Positions 10,518 through 21,049 of a stretch of 64,000 nt of DNA are shown in pieces (the first letter of the stretch is position 1; the number at the start of each line of letters is the position of its first letter). A program made the translations under genes and the position numbers. Origin of the DNA: Fulvia fulva (lineage: Eukaryota; Ascomycota; Dothideomycetes; Mycosphaerellales; Mycosphaerellaceae); assembly GCF_020509005.1 (NCBI RefSeq), contig NC_063021.1, positions 3,348,001 through 3,412,000 of the forward strand, in the 5' to 3' direction. The notes under the pieces are model-generated. The model was given only the letters and a program-made list of their open reading frames with translations. It made no database searches and was not told where the DNA came from.

Positions 10518-10805
10518 TTTGACGGCGGGTACTGGATGTCGTTGATGGTGTGTATGGTCTAAACGCTCCAGTGGATGTAAGACAGTGCGGTGAAAGGATC
10601 GAACAAGGTGAAGTGGTTATGTGTGTGAAAGTGGAAGCGGGACGAGACGAGGTGAGGTGAAGTTGGGCTGGCTTGTGCCGAAGGCAGGAACGAAGCTGAA
10701 ACGGTCGCGCGCACATAAGGAAGGAGCGGAAAGTCTTGAGGTCCGTGATTCATCTCATATTCTTCGTAAGTAATGCCGTACTGTTTCAACCGCCATAGAT
10801 CGTTT

Positions 10806-12486
10806 CTACAGCTCACGATGCTCAACCTCAACGCGGTTTTTCTCTCCGAGGTCGATAGTGTCCAACCCACCAACCTCAGCCGCCAGCACTTTGCCCTTCT
10901 CGGTAGCAACGGCACCACCCACAATCGCATCGTCACCATCAAAATGCTTCGCAATCTCCTCAAGTGGTGTGTATCGCGTCTCGATGTAGAAGAAGTACTG
11001 CAGACAACGTCAGCTGGAGCGCTCAGACGCATCAGGAGAATTTCACTTACCACTACCAGCAGCTCGACCGCCAGCCACACACAGTACACAATATAGTACT
11101 TCCACTGAATACCGTCAAGCGCAATGGGATTGACATACTGGTTGAAGAACAACGCAAGGTCCACCATCAGGAACATGAGCGTCATGCCCTTGGCACGAAT
11201 GTTGTATGGCAGTATCTCAGCTGAGTAGCTGACCAGCATGCCAGACCAGGCGAGGTTGTAGAAGATGTAGTAGATGTAGATCATGGCGATGACGGTGTTG
11301 CCCTGTGCCTGAACTCCCGTCTTCGCGAACTCGCCGGCGCATGCGGTCCAGACGATGAAAGCCACCAACATGCCAGATGTGGAGACCAGGAAAAGAGTGC
11401 GACGACCAACGCGGTCAACAATGAAGCACTGTCCGATGGCGACGATGAAGTTCATGATTTGAAGACAGCCATTTATGACGAGCTGGGTGTTGCTGTTCGT
11501 CACGCCAATGTCGTTGAGAACGAGGTTGAGATAGTAAGACGCGAGACCATTTCCACTCCACTGCGAGAAGAGTCCGAGAGTGAGAAGAATGATCAATCGA
11601 CGGCGGTTGCCCTTGGTGTTGAAGAGCTGGAGCCAGCCATTGCCTTCAAACTCCTTTTCGAGGGTGATAGTATCTTTGATCTCCTTAAGCTCGAGAAGCA
11701 CGACTTCGTCCTCGAGATTGCCGTTCGCGTGGACCTTGGCGAGGACGCTGTGGGCTTGCTCGACCTTGCCCTTCGACAGGAGGAAACGCGGCGATTCTGG
11801 AACGAACCAGACGAAGAGAAGTTGGAGGATTGATGGGGCCGCCTGCAAGATAGATGGAACTCGCCATGACCAGTTGTTACCAATGTGGTTCGTGCCAAAG
11901 GTCGTCCACGCCGCGATGATACTTCCAAAGTACCAGGTCGTGTTATAGATCGTGGTGAAGATCGCACGGTGCTGTGGGTGCACCAACTCAGTGATGAGCA
12001 AAGGAGACGCGCCGTGGGCGATGGCAACGCCGAAGCCTAGGAAGAATCTTGCGGCGATGAACATGCGGAAGTTCACCGAGATACCTTGGAGCACGACTCC
12101 GAGCAGCATGATGACACAGCCAATGATGATACCCCATCTCCGGCCCATGATGTCTGCTGTGTATGGGACGACTGGCAGTGCGGCCAGCGAGCCGACTGAC
12201 ATGATGCAGGCGAAGAGACCGAGGAGGGAGCCTTTGGGGTGATCGAAGTCTGTCCTGTCTTCAGCAGCCGTCTTTGCAAAGTATGACTCTGTCACTTACA
12301 CTCCTGCCACGGTTCAAGCGATTGCAAACCGTTGACCATACTTCCATCGAATCCATTCGTCGCCGATGTCAGAACGACAAACATCAAGCAGATGTACGTC
12401 TTCCTCAGCCCAGCATCTTTATACCACGTCACTTCAGGGAACTCCTGTCCCGCGAGGCGGAACGTGCCCTTCGTTGGTCTGTCCAT
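10806..12486 (-). CDS. MFS sugar transporter (hexose/lactose permease type)
   Basis: Exons in order 12300-12486, 11051-12249 and 10806-10997 give 525 residues. Introns are 50 and 53 nt, and the second has a GCTGAC branch point. Twelve membrane segments are expected. Family motifs include FDGSMVNGLQ in TM1, GRRWG in the loop after TM2, PESPRFL at the central loop start, QWSGNGLASYYL in TM7, DRVGRRTLFL and YSAEILPYNIRAKG, and the tail has VYFFYIETRYTPLEEI. Together these place it in the general substrate/sugar porter family at the plasma membrane, close to fungal lactose- or hexose-permease-like members. Substrate cannot be told from sequence. Upstream lie two CACGTG palindromes. Confidence 0.9.
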
Positions 12487-12695
12487 GATGAAGATTTAAC
12501 GTCGAAGGTCAAGAATCAAGTCGAATGACCAGACGGCCTTGGATGGGGTTCAAGTGGAATGTCGAATTGCTCTCGAGCCTAGCATTGCGGCTCTCGTCGC
12601 TGTATATGAGCACATCATGGATGGATTGTATTCATCCAGATTACCCGGCATATGCAGTACACTCGCAATACAGGCAAGATGACAGTACTGCGTCG

Positions 12696-12710
12696 GCTCA
12701 CCACGTGAGC
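12696..12710. promoter_or_regulatory. CACGTG palindrome upstream of the sugar transporter
   Basis: GCTCACCACGTGAGC is an inverted repeat (GCTCAC / GTGAGC) with CACGTG at its centre, a bHLH-type E-box. It lies about 210 bp upstream of the transporter start. Binding is inferred. Confidence 0.35.
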
Positions 12711-13039
12711 TTGTGTGTGCGCCACCAGCTCGGTTGGCAATTGCAGTTATGGAACAGCCTGGACGTTCTAGGAAGAGAACAAGATCTGCTCCGTGAGCAT
12801 TGGCTCATTGGCTCGCGAACTGCCTGGATAGATTAAGACAAGCACTACTGCAGCTGCCGCCGAGGCTAGACTTTGTGTGCATGAGCTGATCCGCGTGCCC
12901 ATGGGGTTTCGAGAGTTGGAGAGCAGAAGTGGAGCTCACCCATGCCGGCTGATTATGCTGCATTTAGCCGGCGTTCCATAAACCATGTTGAGAACATACA
13001 GGCCGCAGGACAAGCATGTGGGTGTGGGTGTGTCATGTG

Positions 13040-13084
13040 ACTAGATCACGTGACTAGGGTTTGCCAGCCCATGGGCTAGCAAAC
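13040..13084. promoter_or_regulatory. Double palindrome (E-box plus 26-bp near-perfect palindrome)
   Basis: CTAGATCACGTGACTAG holds the 8-bp palindrome TCACGTGA. It is followed at 13059-13084 by a 26-bp palindrome (GTTTGC, AGCCCATGGGCT, GCAAAC) with one mismatched pair. It lies about 560-600 bp upstream of the sugar transporter start. A regulatory role is a guess. Confidence 0.35.
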
Positions 13085-14227
13085 ATCCGGACACCTAGCA
13101 TCCACCTACACCAACACCGGCGATACTGTATGTAGATACACGCTATCCCATTGGATCCTTCTTCGTCTTTCGTGTGATCCGCCGTCTTCCACTGCTGCGC
13201 AACTCGTACCTGTTTAACAAACCACACGCGAATACAGCAGGGTTTAGCCTCTGGCTAGATCAAGGTCTTCAAACTGAGCTGAGCGTGTCTGCCATGTGTG
13301 CCATGTGGCTACAGATATGATGGGCGAAGGGAAGGCTGAGTTTAGCCAAAGGCTCTGTTCAGGATTTATGTGTGTGACCTCGGCTCCGACCAAATGGATT
13401 ATGATGCGTGTTACTGCATTGTACTGGTCGAATGTACAGTAGTGACTGTAATGACAGCCGGAGTGGCGGTACGGAGAGATCTTGCTGGTTGGGAGTCGCA
13501 ACGCTGTGCCCTAGCAGATTTGTGGCTCGCCCGATGGATGCTTGTACCGACTCCCAGAGACAGTGCGCTGTTTAGCACTGGAGGCCGCCCTGTTGCAGGT
13601 CAGGACGCTCTTGATCTCGTCGTGACCCTGTGCCGAAGAGAGTGGGAGTAAGGTCTCGAAGACCTATCCAGGCTGCGTAAGGATGAACGCTAGTCGCCTT
13701 GGAGTAGTACCGCCATACCTGTGACTAAATCCCAGGCTAGTATCACGATCTCCCGACCGGATGAAGGGCCTTCGAGCCGTAGCAGCTCACAAGATGGCGG
13801 CTGAATCGAATTGCTAGACTCTTCCGACCTGCGAAGTTGGCCAGTATCGCCACGTCAGTGGCCAGACAGTCGGGGGATCAGTTAGGGTCTGGCCATAGGC
13901 GAGTGCGTCATGGTCCGTCAACCTGGCTCCAGCATCGTCTATATTCCATGAGCATCTTTGATCCATTCTTGAATGGTTCTGTCCGGACTGCAGCGAGGGT
14001 GCTGGGCTGTTCGCGCTTGTATCCAACCTCACTACCACCCCTACATCGCGAGACTCGATCTCACGGATGGCGACCGCCTCGACTTGCCCATGCAAGTGCA
14101 CGAGATCGCCAGACACAGCTCTGTTGTGATGATATCCGTCACTCCCCCGACCCACCTTCGAAGTCCTCGAGAACACTCCACACCGTGCCTAAGACCATGA
14201 TCAGAGCAAAAGGAACAACTTGATTAT

Positions 14228-14361
14228 CGGAAAAGGCGGGAGTCGAACCCACATCCCACTGCATACCGTCCTCATCCGAGGAACGATATAAGGTACCCAG
14301 AAGTGTCGTCACCCTGGGGATTTTTCATCAACAGTGTGCCCTACCATTAGACCACTTTCCC
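14228..14361 (-). tRNA. tRNA-like gene with a 63-nt insertion; identity unclear
   Basis: Read on the minus strand it folds as a cloverleaf. The acceptor is GGGAAAG/CTTTTCC (one G-T pair), the D-arm is GTC/GGC around TAATGGTAG, the anticodon stem is CACTG/CAGTG, and the T-arm is GTGGG-TTCGACT-CCCGC. The A-box TGGTCTAATGG and B-box GGTTCGACTCC match Pol III consensus. The loop between the anticodon arms is 70 nt, so 63 nt would be intron. The spliced loop would read T-T-GAT-G-x, giving anticodon GAT, which is not normal for eukaryotic tRNA. Downstream on the minus strand follows GTTGTTCCTTTT, the same ending as the inverted-repeat elements. It may be a real tRNA with an odd intron or a tRNA-derived relic. 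Confidence 0.45.
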
Positions 14362-14533
14362 TCCTGCTCATCTTGGACTGTGCCATTGCCAGTCAGGTCT
14401 GATGAACAGTGCGAGTCTTATCCCAATGTATGCTCTGGTGCAGGTCCGGGGTTGAGATGCCTTGAGCAAGGTACATCGCCGGCTCACATGCTAGGGAGCA
14501 AAGGTATATAAAGTGCTGAGTCTTTGGTGCCTT

Positions 14534-14668
14534 CGAGCAATCACGGTTGGCTCAATGGCAGGGCGCCACGCACCCGTCACTTCCATGGTGCAAGTTGGTA
14601 ATCGACAACACTGCTGTTGGTTCCCATATTGTCGATGGGAAGTCGTTCATCTAGCCGTGATTGTTTTG
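14534..14668 (+). repeat. Inverted-repeat element, plus orientation
   Basis: The left end GAGCAATCACGGTTGGCTCAA and the right end CTAGCCGTGATTGTTTT are complementary over CAATCACGG and, less well, beyond. An A-box-like TGGCTCAATGG follows the left stem and a TTTT run follows the right stem. The layout matches the elements at 1705-2787, 56455-56602 and 57037-57198, though the stem sequence differs. Confidence 0.5.
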
Positions 14669-14833
14669 CCATTTCCCGCGACATAGCTTTCTTCTGATTT
14701 GGCATTCCCTCTACCCAAGACGGTCCGCAGAACAAGATCGAGATCGGAACCACATGCCGAAATAGTCTGCAAGAATGTGGTCTTAGTATGGCTGTAGACT
14801 TCAATTTCCGCTGGCGATACCATCAAAACGAAG

Positions 14834-15991
14834 TCATATCGCCCTCACACCCACCCCAACACTCCCCGTCTCAAACAACTCCACCAACCCACTCCCCACA
14901 CACTCCGCCAGCACCCATTCAAACTCCACCCCATAAAACTCCCTCCACCTCTTCGTCTTCCCCGGCAGTACCCCACTCCACTCCCCCCGCATCCTCTTCT
15001 GCTGGCTGATCGCATCATTCGGTACATTGCCATTCCACTTCTCCTCCAGGAACGCCTTCGTGGCCTCCTTGTACCTCGGACTCAACTGCTTTAGCAGGAA
15101 CAAGAGATGCAGACGAGCTTCGGTCAGAAGCTTGAGGTATGCTCCGGTGTTGGGTAGGCTGAAGGTCATTTCGCGTTGGGCCTTGAGATTGGAGGGTCGG
15201 GTGTCTTTTGTGGCGAGCATGCTGCCGCCTCCGCCGCTGTCTTGGATCGCGCCGTAGCCGCCTACCGCCGCCAGGGAGCCTGTGGCGGATTTGAAGCCCG
15301 CCTGGGAGATGGAGCCGGATGGTGCCCCGGAGGGCCGTGCGAAGAGGTCGCTGAGGCTGGATGTTATGGCTGCTGGATTTGTTAGGTAGCCGGCTGTGAC
15401 CAGGCTTCGCACCTCAGCATCTGTGAGTGAAGTGACAGGTGCAGTGGGAGATGCTGGGTGGGTGGCCATGAGAGCCATGTATTTGTGCTTGACTTCGTCT
15501 TCCAGCGCTGATTCCTCCTGGAGCCTGCTCTCCCAGTCTTCAACCACTGCTACGCCTTCGCCTACAGCTGACCCCCCCTTGCCTCGTCCGGGAATAATGA
15601 CTTTGCGGATTTTACCCATTGCTATCAAGCGGGCCAGCTCTCGCTCGGTGTTTGTGGTAGACACGCTAAGAGCATGAAGGTGCGCAACGCTGACCACAGG
15701 CGGTAGGGAAGCTCTGAATCGCAACGTTGCCGATATCTGCTCGCTGTTCATGCCTGCCGCCCGATCCGGCACATCTTCGAACGAGGCGTCTCGTATGTAA
15801 CGAATGAGCTTGACAACATCCTGTGGTGTGTTGGCGGAGGCTAGCGATGGTCTCCTTCCTCCAACGTCGTCAAGGCGCTCTGTAGCATCGTCCTTCAAGC
15901 TGCTCTTTCGTGATCCAGGCTTCGTACGTTGCGCGGTCGTGAAGGGAGATGAAGACTTCCGCCTCAATAGCGGGTTGACGGTCTTAGGCAT
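14834..15991 (-). CDS. STK19: STK19-family winged-helix protein
   Basis: An unspliced 385-residue protein. After a basic, low-complexity N terminus it carries the STK19 signature: LPPVVSVAHLHAL, then TNTERELARLIAMGKIRKV and IPGRGKGG, and further on EDWESRLQ. The C-terminal third (YLKLLTEARLHLLFLLKQL..YKEATKAFLEEKWNG) fits the same domain. The family was named as a kinase, but human STK19 is now understood as a DNA-binding winged-helix protein that acts in transcription-coupled nucleotide excision repair together with CSA. The start at 15991 gives MPKTVNPLLRR, a nuclear-looking basic end. It is divergent from DGA1 across 465 bp, and the CSA homologue lies just beyond DGA1. Confidence 0.85.
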   Translation of the reverse strand: MPKTVNPLLRRKSSSPFTTAQRTKPGSRKSSLKDDATERLDDVGGRRPSLASANTPQDVVKLIRYIRDASFEDVPDRAAGMNSEQISATLRFRASLPPVVSVAHLHALSVSTTNTERELARLIAMGKIRKVIIPGRGKGGSAVGEGVAVVEDWESRLQEESALEDEVKHKYMALMATHPASPTAPVTSLTDAEVRSLVTAGYLTNPAAITSSLSDLFARPSGAPSGSISQAGFKSATGSLAAVGGYGAIQDSGGGGSMLATKDTRPSNLKAQREMTFSLPNTGAYLKLLTEARLHLLFLLKQLSPRYKEATKAFLEEKWNGNVPNDAISQQKRMRGEWSGVLPGKTKRWREFYGVEFEWVLAECVGSGLVELFETGSVGVGVRAI

Positions 15992-16456
15992 GTTCGCGGT
16001 TCTATTGTATGATAGGAAAGTCCAATCTGCTTGTCCGTCTCCTCAACCCTGCCCTCGCGCTGTTCTTCGCGTTGCTCTCGAAATCGACTCGGCGTGCTGA
16101 TTCATCGCCTGCGCTCGCCGTACGTTGTGGTAGGACAATTGAGTGCCTTCCCTCGCATGCTAGATCTGGACTCTAGACCCAACAGAAAGGGTGTTTCAGA
16201 TGTTAGCTCGTGTCTAAATCCGGGATGACATGATTTCCACGTGAAAGAGCTACGTCATCGCCATGCAGCTCGCGAGGCGTAACCAGAGATTGGCGTCGAG
16301 GTTACAGCACTGCGGTACCTCGTGCTCGTCTGTAACAATGGCGAGACAGCTCTGTGTATGTTCAGTAATGCGTAGATGATCACTCACAACCGCCCTGCCG
16401 TACCGCGAAAGTCGTCGAAACGATCGCTGACACCTCCTCACTCTCCCACACCAGCC
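15992..16456. promoter_or_regulatory. Divergent promoter region, STK19 / DGA1
   Basis: This is 465 bp between outward-facing genes. It contains an in-frame ATG for DGA1 at 16376 that could add 27 residues. No clear motif was found. Confidence 0.45.
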
Positions 16457-18336
16457 ATGTCTCTCAACGCAGAGCCTGCAGATCCTGTGGAACGCCAGGA
16501 GAATGGCCTCCCACCGAAGAGCTTTGCTGAAGCTGCTGAGGAAGCGCTAGAGGCTGACGAGCCTCCGATCAACGAAGATGCGATCAAGGAATCTCCGCCG
16601 CGACCGACGCATGCGCGCAACACCAGCGAGCCACGACCATTGGGCGAGGTGATTGATGACATGGAGAGAACACCGTCGCCAGGAAGTCCAGCACTCCGAC
16701 ATCCAAAAGGAAGACTCGAGAACAAAAGCACAAGTGGTAGTGGCAGTCAGGAGAGCTACGCAGGGGTGGTAGCTTCCGCGAACGGCGAACTTCCCAATGG
16801 CGACGGACATGGAATGCCACTTCCCAACCTACGAAATGGCATCAGACACGTCAACGGCAACAAGACACCCGAACAGCTGGAAGGCGCGGGCGAAGACGAT
16901 ACACCTCGATCCCCAACTCGCAGAGCTCACAAACGCGTATCGTCGCGCAATCTGCAACTGACCAACGGCAACGCGACCAAGTCGGAGAAGGAGCAAGAGC
17001 AAGGGTTGGATGGAGCGATAGACAAGCTCGAGAAGGAGAAGAAGCTGGAGCCAGGTCAAGTCATGTACGAGAATCTGCGCAACAAGAGCGGCGAGAACCT
17101 GGCCTCGATCGTGCCCGACAAGGACTACGAGCTCTCACTACAACAACGCGAAGACAAGCCACCAACCTCAGAACCACCTAAGGAGCTCGACGCTGGTCGT
17201 TCAGCTTCAGAGAAGAGTGATCTTGTCTCAGGGCGACGCGCAGGCGCAGGCTGGTCTCAAAGCGCAATTCGATGGGCACCTCTGAACGTCCCCGTCCAGC
17301 GCCGCCTCCAAACACTCATGGTCCTCGTCCACACCCTATCTATAGTCGGCGGTCTAGCAATCTTCTTCATGCTCTGCGCGATACCCATCCTATGGCCCAT
17401 CCTCCTCCCCTACCTAATCTACGTCCTCCTCTCCCGCGCATCCATCGACGGCGAGCTCTCACAACGCTCAGACTGGTTCCGACGAAGCAAGATCTGGTCC
17501 CTCTTCGGCTCCTACTACCCAGCACGACTGCACCGCAGCCAGGAACTCGAGCCTACCCGGAAGTACATCTTCGGCTACCACCCCCACGGCATCATCAGCC
17601 ACGGCGCCTTCGCAGCCTTCGCAACAGAAGCGCTAGGCTTCAGCCAGCTCTTCCCAGGCATCACCAACACCCTCCTCACCCTCGACTCGAACTTCCGCAT
17701 CCCGCTCTACCGCGACTACGCCCTGCACATGGGCCTCGCATCAGTAAGTCGCGAGAGCTGCGAGAACATCCTCAGCAAAGGTGGACCCAACGGCGAAGGT
17801 ATGGGTCGCGCCATCACGATCGTGATAGGAGGAGCAAGGGAATCCCTCGATGCGAAGCCTTACACTCTCCGCCTGGTGCTGAAGAGGAGGAAAGGCTTCG
17901 TCAAGCTCGCGATCAGAACAGGTGCAGACCTCGTTCCCACCTTATCATTCGGCGAGAACGATCTCTACGACCAATTCGACGCCACCGCGCATCCTTGGGT
18001 CCACAAGGGGCAGTTGCTTGTGAAGAAATTTATGGGATTCACAGTAAGCTCTACTCTGCCACCATAACCATCACCATCAACCATACTAATATGACACAGG
18101 TCCCTCTCTTCCACGCCCGCGGCGTCTTCAACTACGATGTAGGCATGATGCCCTACCGCCGCCCCATCAACGTCGTCGTCGGCAAACCTATTCGAATCAT
18201 GCAATCGAAAACCCCAGATCCCGCTTACGTCGATGAGATTCATGCGAAATACGTCGAGGAGTTGGTGAGGATATGGGATGATTGGAAGGATACTTTTGCG
18301 AGGTGTCGGCAGGGTGAGCTGGAGATTGTGGAGTAA
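16457..18336 (+). CDS. DGA1: Diacylglycerol O-acyltransferase, DGAT2 family
   Basis: Exons 16457-18043 and 18100-18336 give 607 residues. The 56-nt intron has GTAAGC, a perfect TACTAAT branch and ACACAG. The first 270 residues are charged and disordered. Then come a hydrophobic hairpin (LMVLVHTLSIVGGLAIFFMLC) and the acyltransferase domain with the DGAT2 hallmark YHPHG near residue 374, then IVIGGARES, and FHARGVFNYDVG near the C-terminal end. It makes triacylglycerol from diacylglycerol and acyl-CoA at the ER and lipid droplets. The long N-terminal extension exceeds that of yeast Dga1 (418 aa). The ATG at 16457 has a good context (CCAGCCATGT); an in-frame ATG at 16376 would add 27 residues. 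Confidence 0.92.
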
Positions 18337-18474
18337 TGATGAGGTAGGTGGCGGGGCGGTTGTGTAGTGTAGATGTAACATCACGGCCACAATGCATAAT
18401 GAACAGTGCGACAGGCAGGGGAATAGCGGTTATTGATCTTCGAGACAGTGTGTTGAATATGAGTATTATTATCA

Positions 18475-19902
18475 TCATGAGAATGTTATTTTCTTCGACG
18501 TCAAGTCCCTGACAATGTCACCGAACGCCTCGCGTTTGCGTTTCCGCTCTGCGGCGTCAATGTCTGCGATTGGATCGTTGGACTCTTCTTTATCGGCGAG
18601 GATGTCTTCCTCGGTGCGTGGTTTCCAGCACCGAATCGTACCGTCGCCGTGAGCGGAGTAGAGTTCGATGTTATGGGCTCGCCATGCTAGGGAGGTCGTT
18701 CTGTTCTTTGGATCGCGAACGTTCGTGTCGGCGGCCTTCTGTGAGCCTGGGAGGCCGCGGACTCGAAGACGATTCAGCGCTGTGCCTGAGTGCATGTCGA
18801 AGGACACGATCTCTTTGGGGTTGGGGTAGAAGATTGTTTCCTTGCCGGTTCCTGAGAGGTGGCTGGGTGCGATCAGAGGGAGCACGACTGTGGTGGTGGC
18901 GTTCTTGAGTCCGGGTCCGAAGTTTGCAAGAGTGTTGGCGCCGCCGATCATGTCCCACACTCTCATGCGCTCGTCGTGGCCATTTGATAGAAGGTATTGC
19001 CCATCCTCAGTCCAGACGACGCCATTAACGGCTCCGGTATGGGACTTGCCGCGTTCACGTCTTCGAGCTCCTGTGCCCTTTCCGTCGTATCCTGCGATGC
19101 CGATACTGTCGTCCATGTCCAGGACACCGAGAGAGCTGGCGCTTCGACGAACATCCCAAAGGCGCACCACACCATCAGTAGCTCCGCTAGCCAGGATATG
19201 CTCGTTCTTCGGGTGCCAAGCTACGGTCAAGACTGATCCAGAGTGGCCTGCGAGGGAATGCGTACTGGCTCCGGACTGCAGGTCTACCAGACGGACTGCT
19301 GGGTGCTGAGACGCACATGCTACGAGAAGATGTGATGAGGCGATGGTCGATGTGGCATGGGAGTAGACTATGGAGCCGATGTCGAAGGACGCCGACGCTT
19401 CCAGAGTCTCTGATGAGAACAGCCTCAGGGTGTGGTCGTAGCCACTGGTCAATAGCGCTAGGCTGTCGAACGGGTAGAACGAGACATGGGTGATGCCAAG
19501 ACTTTGCGTCGTGGATGTCCTGGCTTTATTATCGAGTGGGACATATGTCGTCGAGCCATTGGGACCCGTCGTTCCTGATTCGAGGTCCCATACAGCTAGG
19601 GACGAGTCTGCTCCTGCCGAGATCAAGCTTGCTGCTGTCAGCATACATGTGGAGCAGCATACATAATGTTCGACTCACTATCTGCCCTCAAATCTATCGA
19701 TTGCAATGCTGCTGACACCCGAAGCATGTGCAACATCCTTGGTCCCACTCGTATTTCGCGGGCCAGTAGTATTCGGCAGCTGAAGGGCAAAGTTGATGTC
19801 TGTTGCTGGCGCTAATGCCTGCAACAGCCTGTTATTCTGCGCACTAGCCAGCGCCAGTGGGCTGATGGAGCCCAACTGGCGGTTGAGGAGGTATGTGTTC
19901 AT
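18475..19902 (-). CDS. ERCC8: WD40 repair protein, CSA/ERCC8 (Rad28) type
   Basis: Exons 19679-19902 and 18475-19627 give 458 residues. The 51-nt intron has GTGAGT and a GCTGAC branch, and splicing restores FEGRYLISAGADSS. About seven WD repeats are visible, for example YLISAGADSSLAVWDLE, LLTSGYDHTLRLF, ILASGATDGVVRLWDVR, YLLSNGHDERMRVWDM and LYSAHGDGTIRCWKP. The N terminus MNTYLLNRQLGSISP matches the CSA pattern of an N-terminal helix before the propeller. CSA is the substrate receptor of a CUL4-DDB1 ubiquitin ligase at stalled RNA polymerase II. A charged C-terminal tail follows the propeller. It is convergent with DGA1. Confidence 0.87.
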
Positions 19903-21049
19903 TGGAAGTAGTCATCGTCGTGGTTGTGACGAAGATCACGCAAACATTGTTTGTTGATGCAGTGTTGATGGTGCGAAAGCGAGGTGTGGTGAAAGGTGGG
20001 TCCAGATCGGCACATCTGGGCCGGCGAGCAAGACTTCACATGGAAGCAGGATCGTGTCTGTACAGCACATGCCATCATTCATGCGCCGAAATGCTGAACT
20101 CTGTGTCATGGGGTAATTCGAAGCTCTTGATGAGCCTGACTGTAGTGACATAGGATCCTCAAGTGCCGAGCGAGTGACAAAGGACCACCCTCCCTGACGA
20201 CACCCGTCCTGTCAAACAGACTGCACTACAAGACCAGTACATTGTCACCAGAAAAAGCCAGGCCTACCAGATAAGAGACGATCATTGTGTACGATGCCTT
20301 CGAGGAGATTGTGGAGCAAATCCCGTGATGAGGAGATACTGCGAAGAGGCGGGTGAACACGTCAAAGGAAACTGCTGGCACTGGGCAGGCGAGGATGAGA
20401 GCCATGTCACTACGCAATAGTACACATAAGCACTGGCTGTGGCTCCGGCTCAAGGTATACCTTATTGTGTACGCACCCACAAGACCCAAAGCCACCCTCC
20501 TCGCCCCCAACCATCCAAATCCCCCACCCCCGGCCCCTCCCGCATGAACCTATACATACCACCACCAACGTGCTTACTTCATCAACCCTCAAGCAAGCCA
20601 ATCACAGCGAAGGGTCGGAATGCGCCCATATGTCAATATGGGCTAGTCGCAAAACCAGCCGCACATTGATGCAGTGACCAATCATTCAAACCGATCCTCT
20701 TCGGAGTTTCATGAGCTTCGATTGGCCTCATCGATGTGCACCAAATAATTGCCTAGCCTTCAACGTGATTTGGGACTACTTGAGTGTTTGATAGCAGGTG
20801 AACACTTTCGGGTGTTGTGACCTTAATTGCGAGCTCTTCGTTAGGAGGGCTTGTCTTTTTGCAGTTTTTTGGTTGGGGTGTGTTAGGAGCGCGGCTGGAG
20901 GGTGAGGGTTCGAATGGTGTGGTTTCAGGTGCGCATCTTCTTTTTGTCATGGTGCTGACATGATCATGTACGAGATCTCCGTATGATCTGCAATGACTAA
21001 GAGGAAGTTGGAGACCTTCTCGCTAAGTACCACTATGGATGTTTCTGGC
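19903..21049. other. Gene-free 1.1-kb stretch
   Basis: Only short overlapping frames without conserved look. It includes the promoter of the CSA gene on the left and the 3' flank of the RING gene on the right. A C-rich plus-strand patch at 20477-20545 is the only compositional feature. Confidence 0.5.

Larger units (their letters stand above)
12487..14227. other. Gene-free 1.7-kb stretch
   Basis: No frame here looks like a conserved protein on either strand. The left part is probably the sugar-transporter promoter and contains palindromes (12696-12710, 13040-13084). The rest contains nothing I can name. Confidence 0.5.

Noticed and set aside
17272..18336. A 354-codon plus frame over DGA1
   Set aside because: Its first part is an out-of-frame shadow of the DGAT2 exon, rich in Arg/Pro/His. 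Only its end, after 18100, is the true second exon.
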